This document shows positions 16,397 through 27,179 of a stretch of DNA of 64,000 nt, piece after piece. The stretch comes from Bacteroidales bacterium UBA5219 (lineage in GTDB: Bacteria > Bacteroidota > Bacteroidia > Bacteroidales > ML635J-15). The position numbers were made by a program, and so were the translations under genes. Positions within the stretch are counted from its first letter, which is position 1. Every line of letters starts with the position of its first letter. The DNA is taken from assembly GCA_002412425.1 (NCBI GenBank), contig DHVB01000021.1, positions 1-64,000 on the forward strand, in the 5' to 3' direction. The notes below the pieces were generated by a model. It was not told the DNA's origin. It worked only from the letters and a program-made list of their open reading frames with translations, and ran no database searches.

Positions 16397-17740
16397 ATGA
16401 AAAAACTAGCATTTATTTTAGTCTTGTTAAGTATTGGTGTATATGGTTTTGCTCAACAAGAAAATATCTCTGAAGATATTGAGACTTTGAAAGAAATGGT
16501 TAAACAAGGAAGCCATGAGGCAATGGGAAAATTAGGATATTGTTATCTTACTGGAACCAATGTTGAAAAAAACGACAAAGAAGCTTTCAAATTACTGAAT
16601 AATGCTTCAAAATCTGGCGATGCTTTCTCAAATTTTTATGTGGGAAAATGTCATTACGAAGGTATTGGTACTCCCAAAAAATATTCTAAAGCTTTTGACC
16701 ATATGTCAGTTGCTGCTCAACTAAATTATGAGCAAGCATATAAATATCTTGGCAGAATGTATTACTTTGGAGAAGGTGTAACAAAAAATAAAAAGGAAGC
16801 TGTTAAATGGTTGAAAAAAGCTATAGAAGATGAAAAAGACGTAGAGTCATTATATTTACTAGCAACTTGTTATGATACTGGCGAAGGTATTTTAAAAAAC
16901 GAAGCCAAATCGCTTGAGTATTTTGAAAAAGCAGCTGAAAAAGGACATGCACAAGCTAGAATAGCACAAGCAAATGCTTATAAAGTTGGAAAAGGAGTTG
17001 CACAAAATACGGCAAAAGCAGTGGAATTATACACTCTTATTGCTAACGAAGGCGACAAAGATGCTGCATATTTTTTAGCAACTTGTTATGAAAAAGGCGA
17101 TGGTGTTGGACAAAGTTATAATTCTGCATTTCAGTGGTATTTAAAAGCAGCCGAAAAAGGAAATATCCCAGCTCAAAATAAACTTGGAGAATGTTACTAT
17201 AAAGGCATAGGTACAACTCAAAATTATGATGAGGCTTTTTCTTGGTTCTCAAAAGCTGCCGATGCAGCAAACTTAGAAGCATACAATAATTTAGGTAATT
17301 GCTACTATAACGGACATGGAACAACTCGCGATTATAAAAAGGCTTTCGCAAATTATGTAAAAGCTTCAAAAGATGAAATGCCAGAAGCATTATATAATCA
17401 AGCAGTTTGCTATTCAAAAGGACAAGGTGTTAAATTTAATATGAGAACATCAACACAATTATTGTTTAAAGCTGCTCAAGCAGAATATGCTCCTGCTCAA
17501 AACTTGTTGGCAACATACTACATCAATGGAACAGGTGTGGATAGAGATTATAAAAAAGCAATTATTTGGCTTGAGTTTGCCACCAATCAAGGAAATGCAG
17601 ATGCTTTCTACAATTTAGGAAATTGCTACGCAAAAGGACTAGGCGTTCAAAAAGATAAAGCAAAAGCAAGTAGCTTATATTCAAGAGCTGCAGAATTAGG
17701 ACACGAAGAAGCTAAAAAAGAATTGAAAAAAGTTCAATAA
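16397..17740 (+). CDS. Secreted Sel1-repeat (TPR-like) protein
   Basis: A 447-residue product with a signal peptide ending at GFAQQ. About 11 Sel1 repeats of roughly 36 residues follow, from about residue 40 to the end. Each shows the pattern A..LG.CY..G.G....Y.KA..W..KAA, for example NLGNCYYNGHGT and KLGECYYKGIGT. Sel1 arrays form helical solenoids that hold partner proteins together. No enzymatic domain is fused to the array, so a periplasmic or surface scaffold role is likely. It converges with the giant MBG gene to the right. Repeat identity is firm, partners unknown. Confidence 0.88.
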   Translation: MKKLAFILVLLSIGVYGFAQQENISEDIETLKEMVKQGSHEAMGKLGYCYLTGTNVEKNDKEAFKLLNNASKSGDAFSNFYVGKCHYEGIGTPKKYSKAFDHMSVAAQLNYEQAYKYLGRMYYFGEGVTKNKKEAVKWLKKAIEDEKDVESLYLLATCYDTGEGILKNEAKSLEYFEKAAEKGHAQARIAQANAYKVGKGVAQNTAKAVELYTLIANEGDKDAAYFLATCYEKGDGVGQSYNSAFQWYLKAAEKGNIPAQNKLGECYYKGIGTTQNYDEAFSWFSKAADAANLEAYNNLGNCYYNGHGTTRDYKKAFANYVKASKDEMPEALYNQAVCYSKGQGVKFNMRTSTQLLFKAAQAEYAPAQNLLATYYINGTGVDRDYKKAIIWLEFATNQGNADAFYNLGNCYAKGLGVQKDKAKASSLYSRAAELGHEEAKKELKKVQ

Positions 17741-17772
17741 ACTTTACGAAAAATAAAACTTATAGAATATTC

Positions 17773-20700
17773 TTAATTTTTCACAATTCTTAAAATTGCA
17801 ATATTTTGATTGTTATTGTAAACTTTTAACAAATAAACTCCAGGATTTAGTTTGTCTATAAAAATTTCAGTAGTATCTGAGTTGATTATATCTGTTGTAA
17901 GTAATTTGCCTGTAATGTCGTAAACTTCATACTTATCTGCGATAGCGCCATTGAGATGCAAGTTTATATAATCTTTTGCTGGGTTTGGATAAACAGAAAG
18001 TTGAGACATTATATTTTCATCTACATTATCTCTAAGTATTACATTTACATAAACCGTTTTTTCGGCTTGGTTATAATTTTGACTGTTTGCTGGTGTAAAT
18101 AAAACATGTAGTTCTTGGTTGTCGCCAATTGGAAGATATGTTCCAAAATTAGGATTGTAATTAAAATAACCATTAATATTGGCACTAGCATTTAATTGAA
18201 CTTCACTAAGAGCTTCGTCATTATACATATCTGCTGGATTTTCCCAATAAATTTCTGGTGTAGCTTTTAAAATTTCAAAATTTGCTGGCACAAAAGTAAA
18301 ATCATAGTTTATTTCAACCTGTAAGCTACCAGCATTTATTTCATAAATTCCTGCATCTTCGCCTTGAAGCCTGCTTAACTCTCCTGTGAAACTTACTTGA
18401 TCTACATTTCCTTCAATAGTATAAGTAAATTCAGGGTCATCTTCACCATAAATTTTTGTTAATCCTTGGTCGGCAATTACAGTTAATATAATAGGCGTAA
18501 TTTCAAATTGGGCAGGATGATAAGTCATATTATAATTTTCTCCTATGCTGAGGTCTCCTTGTTGAATTATATAATGTCCAACATCTTCACCTTGTTCTCG
18601 TGTAAGCTGTCCAGTAAATTCATCATTTTCCACAATATTCCCTTGAACATAATATGTAAATTCAGGGTCTTCTTGTCCATAAACTTTTGATTGTCCTTGA
18701 TGTGCAATCACTGTTATGTTAGCAGGTGTAATTTCAAATTGTGAAGACTGATAGGTTATATTATAATTTTCTCCTAAGCTAAGATTGCCTTGTAAAATTT
18801 CGTAATATCCAACATCTTCGCCAAATTCTCGTGTAAGCTGTCCAGAAAATGTATCATTGTTTATCACACTACCAGAAATAACAGAATAAGCATATTGAGG
18901 GTCTTCTTCACCATAAGTTTTTGATTGTCCTTCTGTAGCTTTTACAATGATATTGCGTGGTAAAATTGAGAAATTAGCGGAGTTGTAATTTATTATATAA
19001 TTTGAACCATTTGTGGGACTTAAATTGCCTAGTAAAATTTCATATATACCCACATTTTCTTCAATTTCGCGTTCTAATGCTCCAGTCATATAATCGTTGA
19101 AAGCTAGTCCTTCTTCTACAGAATAAGAAAACTCATAAGGGTCGCTGTGCCCATAAGTTTTGCTTGCATCGTTGGCAGTAATGGTAATTTCGAGTGGAAA
19201 AATTTCAAAATAGTTGTCTGTGCCTAAATAAGTTATATTGTAATTTGGATTTATTTGCAAATCGTTATAAAAAATTTGATATTCTCCAACATTTTCTCCT
19301 GCAGTACGATATAAAAATCCACTAAAAGAATCTCCATCAACAAGAGTTCCTGAGTATGAGTATGTTAAGATAGGATCGGGTTCGCCGTAAATTTTACTTT
19401 GATTTGGCTCTATTGTTACACTAATAGCTTTTTGTGTTATTTCAAATTGTGCGTTAGGCATTATTGTTAAGCTGTAATTGGAATTGAGTGATAGATTACC
19501 TTGTAAAATATAGTAAAAACCAATCATTTCTCCACTTTCTCGAGATAAAGCTCCAGAGAAACTATCCCCAGCTGCAAGTTCTGGACTATAAGTAAATGTT
19601 AAAACTGGGTCGGTATCTCCATATTCTTTTGATTGATTTGGGTTAGCAGTTATTAAGATATGTTTCTTTTTAATTTCAAAATCTTGTGAAATAAATTCAA
19701 TAGAATAATTATCTCCTGCACTTAAAGTTCCTTGAGTAATAGGGTAAGTTCCTAAGGCTTCGCCCTCTTCGCGAGATAAATCTCCACTAAGACCATCTTC
19801 TCCAACAAAATTTCCTATTACTTGATAAGTTAAGACAGGATCTTGGTCGCCGTATAATTTTGACTGATTTGGATTTGCTTTTACTGTTATATTTCTGGGT
19901 AGAATTTCAAAATTAGCAGATTGATAAATAAAAGTGTAATTAGACGAAATAGCTAGAGTTCCTACAGTAATTTCATATTCGCCAACGTCTTCGCCCTCAA
20001 CTCTTTCTAAATTACCAGTAACACTATTTCCAGAATATAAATATTCACTTAATGTATAAGTAAAATATACAGGATCATCAAATCCATAAATTTTATTTTG
20101 ACCAGAATTAGCAGTAATTGTAATTTGTTTTGGAGTAATTGTAAAAATATTTGAAATAAATTCTATTTCATAATTATTTGATAAAGCAAGACTGTTTTGC
20201 AAAATTTCATATTCGCCAACATCTTCGCCAACTTCTCTATTTAAAAATCCTGTAAAACTATCATTGCCTATTAAACCTCCGCTAAACGTGTATGTAAAAG
20301 GCGTTGGGTCAGAGCCTGTATAAACTTTTGTTTGTCCAGCGTCAACAGTAACTGTGATAGGACGTTTTAAAATTTCGAAATCAGCGGAATTATAATTTAA
20401 AATATAATTATCGTTTAATAGCAAAGTTCCTTGATTTATTGTGTAAGTGCCAACATTTTCACCAGTAATGCGAATAAGTTCTCCAGTAAAATCATCATCT
20501 CCAACCAAAGTTGGTGTATATCCGTAAGTTAACTCTGGGTCATTTTCTCCATAAATTTTGCTGTTATCTTCGGCATAAACATCAATTTCTTTTTTATTAA
20601 CTATCAAAGTTCTTGCAACTTGTGGGGCTGGAAAATATTCATCATTTCCTGCTTGATTTGCATAAATTTCACATTCTCCTGCATTAATAATTGAGATTGT

Positions 20701-22530
20701 ACTTCCATTTATGCCAGAACAAGTGGCAATATTTGGGTCAGAACTAGTAAAAACAACATCTAAATTAGAACTTGCATTTGCTGAAACTACAAAATCTGGG
20801 TCGCCATAAGTCTTGATTTCAAAATTGGCGAAATCAGTAATCACTTGCTCATGCTTTCTTCCTATTCCAACAATATTTATAAAATAAGGATTATTATTAA
20901 TGTCGTTAGAATTTATTACGATTTGAGCACTTATATCTCCGTACAAAATTGGATTAAATATAAGAGAAAAATATGTGTTATTACCTGGCATAACATAATT
21001 CTCGGTGTTGTTTTGGAGCAGAGTAAAACAGTTATTGTCTCCATTTTCTCCAAATTGAATTAATGGATTTTCAGTTAAATATAATGTTGCCCCTCCCATA
21101 TTTGAGATATAGAAATTCACAGTATCACTTGAGCTACCAACTGTTATTTCGCCAAAATCGTAGGTGTTACCGTTTTTAACAAATAAAGAATCTTGAGTAA
21201 CAACAATTTCAGCAAAATTTTCAAAAATATAAGCCGCACCAGCACTTTTTAGATGATTTTCGCTATTTTCATCAAAATCTTGATGTATAGCACCTGCTAT
21301 TATGTTGTTTTCATAAATTACAACTGAAAACGCAAAATTATCCGCAGTGTCTCTATCAGAGGCAACAATTTTTTGGGTATATTCCCATTCATCATAAATG
21401 TTTTTATACATATAAAACGCTCCAGCGTGAGAAGCAAAGTTTTGTTCGTTGGGGTCCCAGCCATGTCGATGTGTTGCTACTGCAATAGTATTTTCATAAA
21501 TTGAAACAGCATAACCAAATTGAGTGTGCAAGTTGAAATACGGCATATATGGCTCGTATATTTTTTTTACTTGAGTCCAGATTTCATTTTCTAGTTTAAA
21601 AATGTAAGCTGAACCAGTATTTGTTGTTGAAGGAGTAACTTCTCCTTGTGCATTGCGAGGGTCGTTGGGAGCCCCAGCTATTAAATAATTACCATACATA
21701 TCAACGCTAGAACCAAAAAAACAAGATTGGTATCTATCGTTTGCCACTATTTTTTGACTTTGTTCCCAAGTTCCAGAATTATATTTAAAAATATAAACTG
21801 CACCTGCACCCGGCACCTCATTTTCTTCGTTAGCATCAAAATTACTTCTACAACCAACAGCTATATAATCATTAAAAATTGAAATTGAATAACCAAAATG
21901 GCGATAAATATTTGTTACTGTTGGATTTAAAATTTGCTTTAAATTCCATGTAGTTGTTGGTTTCTCATAAACATAAACTTTTCCATGTGTGCCACTTGCT
22001 CCTCTCGCTCCTACTAAAATAAAGTTTTCATTGATAGCTACACTACTTCCAAATATATCCAAAGAATCTCCATCAGGTGCTATTAAGTTTTGATGAAGTT
22101 CCCATACATCATTATTGTTTTTAAAAATAAAAGCTTCTCCTTGGTGACGGTTAATATTTATTTTTCTACCTAGACTACCAATTATTGCCCAATCACCATG
22201 TAAAGCAACAGCATATCCAAAACCATCATACGTGTTTCCGTCTTCTATAGATAATTTTTGTTGGAATTGCCAATTTGTACCGTCATATTTATAAATATAA
22301 GCAGCTCCAGCACTATCTACTATTTGATTTCTATCGTCTATAATAAAATCATAAGGAGCGCCAACTATTGCATAATCTCCATGAATATCAACGGAAAAGC
22401 CAAGATTTGCACCAGCATTCCTTTCTGAGGCACAAAGTTTTGTTATTTCTGTCCAATTCTGAGCCTCTATATTTTGAGAAAATAAAAGCCCAAACAATAC
22501 GCTAAGTAAAAATATATAGATGTTTTTCAT
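17773..22530 (-). CDS. Giant surface protein: FG-GAP propeller, 10 MBG repeats, T9SS tail
   Basis: A 1585-residue secreted protein. After a signal peptide (LLFSQNIEAQ) come seven FG-GAP-like blades to about residue 440, each with an FG.SV.I.....IVGA core. A choice-of-anchor-D/ASPM-like domain follows (DFGEITVGSSSDTV). Then there is an Ig-like segment ending KTLIVNKK-style and ten MBG units of about 77 residues, each opening with a strand and then SK.YG..DP. A further conserved domain (ATPEIYWENPAD) and a T9SS type A tail (SVYPNPAKDYI) complete it. It is probably a surface adhesin or matrix protein. Its 1505-residue paralog lies 100 bases upstream and has nine MBG units. Confidence 0.87.
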   Translation of the reverse strand: MKNIYIFLLSVLFGLLFSQNIEAQNWTEITKLCASERNAGANLGFSVDIHGDYAIVGAPYDFIIDDRNQIVDSAGAAYIYKYDGTNWQFQQKLSIEDGNTYDGFGYAVALHGDWAIIGSLGRKININRHQGEAFIFKNNNDVWELHQNLIAPDGDSLDIFGSSVAINENFILVGARGASGTHGKVYVYEKPTTTWNLKQILNPTVTNIYRHFGYSISIFNDYIAVGCRSNFDANEENEVPGAGAVYIFKYNSGTWEQSQKIVANDRYQSCFFGSSVDMYGNYLIAGAPNDPRNAQGEVTPSTTNTGSAYIFKLENEIWTQVKKIYEPYMPYFNLHTQFGYAVSIYENTIAVATHRHGWDPNEQNFASHAGAFYMYKNIYDEWEYTQKIVASDRDTADNFAFSVVIYENNIIAGAIHQDFDENSENHLKSAGAAYIFENFAEIVVTQDSLFVKNGNTYDFGEITVGSSSDTVNFYISNMGGATLYLTENPLIQFGENGDNNCFTLLQNNTENYVMPGNNTYFSLIFNPILYGDISAQIVINSNDINNNPYFINIVGIGRKHEQVITDFANFEIKTYGDPDFVVSANASSNLDVVFTSSDPNIATCSGINGSTISIINAGECEIYANQAGNDEYFPAPQVARTLIVNKKEIDVYAEDNSKIYGENDPELTYGYTPTLVGDDDFTGELIRITGENVGTYTINQGTLLLNDNYILNYNSADFEILKRPITVTVDAGQTKVYTGSDPTPFTYTFSGGLIGNDSFTGFLNREVGEDVGEYEILQNSLALSNNYEIEFISNIFTITPKQITITANSGQNKIYGFDDPVYFTYTLSEYLYSGNSVTGNLERVEGEDVGEYEITVGTLAISSNYTFIYQSANFEILPRNITVKANPNQSKLYGDQDPVLTYQVIGNFVGEDGLSGDLSREEGEALGTYPITQGTLSAGDNYSIEFISQDFEIKKKHILITANPNQSKEYGDTDPVLTFTYSPELAAGDSFSGALSRESGEMIGFYYILQGNLSLNSNYSLTIMPNAQFEITQKAISVTIEPNQSKIYGEPDPILTYSYSGTLVDGDSFSGFLYRTAGENVGEYQIFYNDLQINPNYNITYLGTDNYFEIFPLEITITANDASKTYGHSDPYEFSYSVEEGLAFNDYMTGALEREIEENVGIYEILLGNLSPTNGSNYIINYNSANFSILPRNIIVKATEGQSKTYGEEDPQYAYSVISGSVINNDTFSGQLTREFGEDVGYYEILQGNLSLGENYNITYQSSQFEITPANITVIAHQGQSKVYGQEDPEFTYYVQGNIVENDEFTGQLTREQGEDVGHYIIQQGDLSIGENYNMTYHPAQFEITPIILTVIADQGLTKIYGEDDPEFTYTIEGNVDQVSFTGELSRLQGEDAGIYEINAGSLQVEINYDFTFVPANFEILKATPEIYWENPADMYNDEALSEVQLNASANINGYFNYNPNFGTYLPIGDNQELHVLFTPANSQNYNQAEKTVYVNVILRDNVDENIMSQLSVYPNPAKDYINLHLNGAIADKYEVYDITGKLLTTDIINSDTTEIFIDKLNPGVYLLKVYNNNQNIAILRIVKN

Positions 22531-22630
22531 AACTGTGCAGCTTTAAGTTAAACAATCAATTATATATAAGACAGTTTATTTAGCTATTTCGTTGCATCAA
22601 AACTTAAAAAACATTGACAATATTTTTTTC

Positions 22631-25600
22631 TTAAAACAAAATTACTTTTTCAATATATGTTTTGCCATTTTGAGTTATTTCTAAAACGTATGTGCCAGAA
22701 ACAAAATTAGATAAATCAAAATAGTTTTCCTTATAATAATTGTCGTAAATTAATTTAGTATTTGAATCATAAATTTTTAGATAAATATCATCTTTACTTT
22801 CTTTATTAAAGTAAATCATTCCCTTAGTTGGATTTGGATAAACAGAAAGTTGAGATTTTATGTTTTCAGCTAAATTAGTCCATAGTAATACATTAATTAA
22901 AACTGTTTTATTAGCTTGATTGTAATTGTGATCGTCTGTTGGGTTAAATAAAACATGTAATTCTTGATTGTCGCCTTCTGGTAGATATGTCCCAAAATCA
23001 GGAGTGTAAGTGAAATTACCTTCAGTATTGGCACTAGCGTTTAGCTGAACTTCGCTAAGAGCTTGGTTGGTGTAAATGTCTGCCGGATTTTCCCAATAAA
23101 TTTCGGGTGTAGCTTTTAAAATTTCAAAATTTGCTGGAACAAAGTTGAAATCAAAATTTGTTGGAGCTTGTAGATTGCCTTCATTTATTTCATATGTACC
23201 AACATTTTCGCCTTGAGTTCTATTAAGTTCGCCTGAGAAATTTACAGGCTCTGTATTTCCTTGAACAGTATAAGTAAATTCTGGGTCATCTTCTCCATAA
23301 ATTTTTGTTAATCCTTGGTCGGCAATTACAGTTAGCATAATAGGTAAAATCTCAAATTGTGCAGGCTGATAGTTTATATTATAGTTTGTTCCTAAACTAA
23401 GTTCGCCTTGTTGAATTTCGTAAAATCCAACATCTTCGCCTTGCTCGCGTGTAAGTTCTCCGGAGAACTCGTCATTGTTTACAATAGTGCCAGAAGTTAC
23501 AGAATAGGTAAATTCAGGGTCGTTTTCTCCAAAAGTTTTAGATAAGCCTTCTGTTGCTTTAACTGTAATTTGGCGTGGTAAAATTGTAAAGTTAGCAGAA
23601 TTGTAAATTAAATTATAATTTGAAATATTATTAATGCTAAAATTGCTTCCTAAAATTTCATATATTCCAACATCTTCGCCTTGTTCACGTTCTAATTCTC
23701 CAGTAAAATAATCGCTAAAAGCTAAGCTACCATTTGTAGAATAAGTAAATTCAAAAGGATCATTGTTTCCGTAAGTTTTACTTGCTGCATTAGCGTTAAC
23801 TGTAATTTCGCGAGGTAAAATATTGAATTTGTTAGTTTCAACAACATTTATAATATAGTTATAAGTTAATTGTAGGTTATCATGATAAATTTGATATTCC
23901 CCAACATTTTCTCCAGTAGCTCTGTATAAATATCCTTGGAAAGAATCATAACCAACTAAATCAGGTGTGTAAGAATATGTTAATTGTTGTGGATCTGATT
24001 CTCCATAAGTTTTACTTTGATTTGGATTTATAGTTACGTTAATTGTTCGTGGAGTAATTTCAAATGTAACTCCAGGTGTAAAAAACAAAGTATAATTTGA
24101 ATTAAGAGATAAAGTTCCTTTTGTGATAGTGTAAGTATCCACAAGTTCTCCTTCTTCTCGAGTTAATTCTCCTTCAAAATTATCCCAAGGAGCAATTGCT
24201 GGACTACAAGTAAATTCTAATTCTGGATCAGGAAATCCATATTGTTTTGATTGATTTGAATTTGGTGTTACTAAAACATTTTTCTTTTTAATTTCAAAGT
24301 TTTTTGATGTAAATAGGATAGTATAATTATCTCCTGCACTTAAAGTTCCTATAGTAATAGGATAGTTTCCTAGAGCTTCACCTTCTTCACGAGATAAAGC
24401 TCCCGAGATAGTATCTCCAGCAATTAAACTTCCTATTAGTTGATAAGTTAAGACAGGGTCAGGATCGCCATAAAGTTTTGATTGATTTTGATGTGCAATA
24501 ACTGTTATGTCTTTTGGAAAAATTTCAAAATTAGCAGATTGATAAGTAAATGTGTAGTTTGGCGTAATAGCTAGTGTTCCTACAGTAATTTCATATTCGC
24601 CAGCATCTTCGCCTTCAACTCTATCTAAAGCTCCACTAACGCTATTTCCAGAATATAAAACTTCGCTTAATGTATAAGTAAAGCTAGCAGGGTCTGCTTG
24701 TCCGTAAGTTTTATTTTGACCAGAATTAGCGGTAATGGTAATGTGTCTGGGATTGATTGTGAAGACATTTGAAATAAATGTTATTTGATAATTGTTTGTT
24801 AAAGCAAGATTATTTTGCAAAATATTGTATGTGCCAACAGTGTCTCCAGGTTCTCTAGATAAAGCTCCTGTAAAATTATCACTACCAATTAAACCACCGC
24901 TATATGTGTATGTAAAAGATGCTGGTTCGGCAGCTTTATAAACTTTTGATTGTCCTGGAACAACAGTAACAGTAATAGGACGTTTTAGAATTTGCAAATT
25001 ATTACCTGTGTAATTTAAAGTATAATTATTACCCAATCCTAAATTACCTTGATTTATGGCATAAGTTCCTACCGCCTCTCCTGTAACTCTTTGGAGGTTT
25101 CCAGAAAAACTGTCGCCATCAACCAATTGTGGAGTATAGCTGTATGTTAATGCAGGGTCAGTATTTCCGTAGTGTTTACTAAGAGCATCGGCAGTTACAT
25201 TAATTACTCTTTTGTTAACATTAAGAGTTTTTGCAACTTGAGGAGCAGGATAGTAATTAGCGTTTCCTGCTTGATTTGCATAAATTTGACATACTCCAGC
25301 TCCAACTATTGTAATGGTGCTTCCATTAGTTCCACTACAAGTAGCAACATTATTATTAGAACTTGTAAAAACTACATCTAAACCAGAACTTGCAACTGCC
25401 GAAACTTGAAAACTAGCGTCTCCATAAGTTTTAGTTGGAATATCTGCAAAACCAGTGATGGTTTGAGAACTTTTGCCTCCAACTCCCTGAAGACTAATAA
25501 TGTATGGGTTGTCTGAAGGACAGTCGCTAGCTATTGAAATTTGAGCTGAAAAACTGCCTAAACTTGTAGGCTTGAATTTAATTGTAAAATTAGTTTCTTG

Positions 25601-27148
25601 ATTTGGTAGTACTGAAGGCTGAACACTATTCTGATTTATTACGAAAATATTTGCGTCTCCACTTACAAGTTCTATAATTGGGTTTCCTGTTAGGTTTAGA
25701 GTAGTGCCTCCAGAATTTTTTATTTTAAAAATTAAATCTAAGCCATCGCCACTATAACCAACTTCTCCAAAATCGAAACTACCTCCATTGGCAATTAATG
25801 TTTCTTCTTGGAAAATTTCAATTTTTGGTGAATTATTAAAAACATAAACAGCTCCAGCACCTGGTAAATAATTGTTTTCGTTTGCGTCATATTTATTTTG
25901 ATTTGCTCCTATTAATAATTGCCCATTGTAAATAGCCACGGCATTTCCAAAATAGTCATTAGATTGTCTGTTGCTGGCTGTAAGTTTTTGTGTAAAATTC
26001 CAGTTGCTTGAAACGTTTTCATAAACATAAACAGCTCCTGCATTGAAAATAGAGTTTTCTCCGTTACTATCAAAGTCTTGTTGTGAGACACCAATTATCA
26101 GTTTATCATTAAAAATCGATACAGCATTTCCAAATTCGTCATAATTGCTTCTATCATTAGCCAGAATTTTTTGTGTTTGCGTCCAGGTTCCTGCGTTATT
26201 TTTAAAAACATAAGCAGAACCTGTTCTTGTTGTATCTGCAACACCTAATGAGTTTCTAGAATCATAAGTGGCACTTATAACTGCATAGTCGCCATCAATA
26301 TCTACAGCACGCCCAAAATAATTCTCTTGGGCTCTATCGTTAGCATCTATTTTTTGTGTTTGCGTCCAAGTTCCTGCATTATATTTAAAAATGTAAGCAG
26401 CTCCAGCATCTGTTAAAGTTCCGCTTCCAGTAGCATTTTTATCTTGAGCATAAGCACCTGCAATTATATATTCTCCTGAAATTGCAACTGAGCAACCAAA
26501 AAAATCACCTGCCGAACAGTCGGAAGCCATTAGCTTTTGTGAAAAACTCCATGAATTGTTGACAAGTTCGTAAATATATACAGCTCCGACATTATAAGCA
26601 GTGCCATTTTTCTTACTTTCTGCTCCAACAATTAATGTGTTGTTTTCTATATCAATAGAGTTGCCAAAGCCACAGTCGTTTTCGGGGTCTGATGGAAGTA
26701 GTTTGTTTATTTGTGTCCAAGCTCCTGCATTGTTTTTAAAAACATACACAACACCTAAATTTGTGTTAGGAGCTTCAGATTTACCTATTGCTCCAACAGC
26801 AATATAATCTTCCCAAATTGCGACAGAAGCTCCAAATTTGCTTTGTTCAGCTCTATCGTTAGCACAAATTTTTTGTATTATTTGCCAGTTGCCATCAACA
26901 TTTTCTAAAATATAAGCCGAACCGCAATTAGTTAAGCTGGGATCTCCAGAGTTTACTCCTAATTTATCGAAATATGCTCCCACAACAGCAAAATTTCCAT
27001 AAACATCAACTGATTGACCAAAATAACTATTTTTACTTCTGTCAGAAGGTACTATCTTTATGGTTTCTGACCAGTTTTGTGCTTTAATTGATAAGCTAAA
27101 AAAACATATAATTACGCTAAGTGAAAGTAAAGATTTAGTATTTTTCAT
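22631..27148 (-). CDS. Giant surface protein: FG-GAP propeller, 9 MBG repeats, T9SS tail
   Basis: A 1505-residue paralog of the downstream gene with the same order of parts. It has a signal peptide (FFSLSIKAQ), seven FG-GAP-like blades (for example YFGQSVDVYGNFAVVGA), a choice-of-anchor-D-like domain (SFDFGEVGYSGDG) and an Ig-like segment. Nine MBG units follow (SK.YG..DP openings), then the ATPEIYWENPAD domain and a T9SS tail (SVYPNPTKGMI). The tail sequence differs clearly from that of the paralog, while the last MBG unit is nearly identical at the DNA level. A TATATTTG box lies at 27172-27179. It is probably exported by the T9SS and held at the cell surface. Domain calls are firm, the ligand is unknown. 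Confidence 0.87.
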   Translation of the reverse strand: MKNTKSLLSLSVIICFFSLSIKAQNWSETIKIVPSDRSKNSYFGQSVDVYGNFAVVGAYFDKLGVNSGDPSLTNCGSAYILENVDGNWQIIQKICANDRAEQSKFGASVAIWEDYIAVGAIGKSEAPNTNLGVVYVFKNNAGAWTQINKLLPSDPENDCGFGNSIDIENNTLIVGAESKKNGTAYNVGAVYIYELVNNSWSFSQKLMASDCSAGDFFGCSVAISGEYIIAGAYAQDKNATGSGTLTDAGAAYIFKYNAGTWTQTQKIDANDRAQENYFGRAVDIDGDYAVISATYDSRNSLGVADTTRTGSAYVFKNNAGTWTQTQKILANDRSNYDEFGNAVSIFNDKLIIGVSQQDFDSNGENSIFNAGAVYVYENVSSNWNFTQKLTASNRQSNDYFGNAVAIYNGQLLIGANQNKYDANENNYLPGAGAVYVFNNSPKIEIFQEETLIANGGSFDFGEVGYSGDGLDLIFKIKNSGGTTLNLTGNPIIELVSGDANIFVINQNSVQPSVLPNQETNFTIKFKPTSLGSFSAQISIASDCPSDNPYIISLQGVGGKSSQTITGFADIPTKTYGDASFQVSAVASSGLDVVFTSSNNNVATCSGTNGSTITIVGAGVCQIYANQAGNANYYPAPQVAKTLNVNKRVINVTADALSKHYGNTDPALTYSYTPQLVDGDSFSGNLQRVTGEAVGTYAINQGNLGLGNNYTLNYTGNNLQILKRPITVTVVPGQSKVYKAAEPASFTYTYSGGLIGSDNFTGALSREPGDTVGTYNILQNNLALTNNYQITFISNVFTINPRHITITANSGQNKTYGQADPASFTYTLSEVLYSGNSVSGALDRVEGEDAGEYEITVGTLAITPNYTFTYQSANFEIFPKDITVIAHQNQSKLYGDPDPVLTYQLIGSLIAGDTISGALSREEGEALGNYPITIGTLSAGDNYTILFTSKNFEIKKKNVLVTPNSNQSKQYGFPDPELEFTCSPAIAPWDNFEGELTREEGELVDTYTITKGTLSLNSNYTLFFTPGVTFEITPRTINVTINPNQSKTYGESDPQQLTYSYTPDLVGYDSFQGYLYRATGENVGEYQIYHDNLQLTYNYIINVVETNKFNILPREITVNANAASKTYGNNDPFEFTYSTNGSLAFSDYFTGELEREQGEDVGIYEILGSNFSINNISNYNLIYNSANFTILPRQITVKATEGLSKTFGENDPEFTYSVTSGTIVNNDEFSGELTREQGEDVGFYEIQQGELSLGTNYNINYQPAQFEILPIMLTVIADQGLTKIYGEDDPEFTYTVQGNTEPVNFSGELNRTQGENVGTYEINEGNLQAPTNFDFNFVPANFEILKATPEIYWENPADIYTNQALSEVQLNASANTEGNFTYTPDFGTYLPEGDNQELHVLFNPTDDHNYNQANKTVLINVLLWTNLAENIKSQLSVYPNPTKGMIYFNKESKDDIYLKIYDSNTKLIYDNYYKENYFDLSNFVSGTYVLEITQNGKTYIEKVILF

Positions 27149-27171
27149 AACAAAATAATTTTTGTAATAGA

Positions 27172-27179
27172 CAAATATA
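27172..27179 (-). promoter_or_regulatory. Probable -7 box of the upstream MBG gene
   Basis: TATATTTG on the minus strand is a perfect TAnnTTTG match, 23 bases before the ATG at 27148. No clear -33 element was found. Confidence 0.45.

Noticed and set aside
17043..17417. A 124-codon minus-strand frame inside the Sel1 gene
   Set aside because: It is the antisense of regular Sel1 repeats; repeat coding often leaves the other strand open.
18412..26000. Direct repeats in the MBG genes as a possible CRISPR-like or satellite array
   Set aside because: The repeats are long, diverged and in frame; they encode protein domains.
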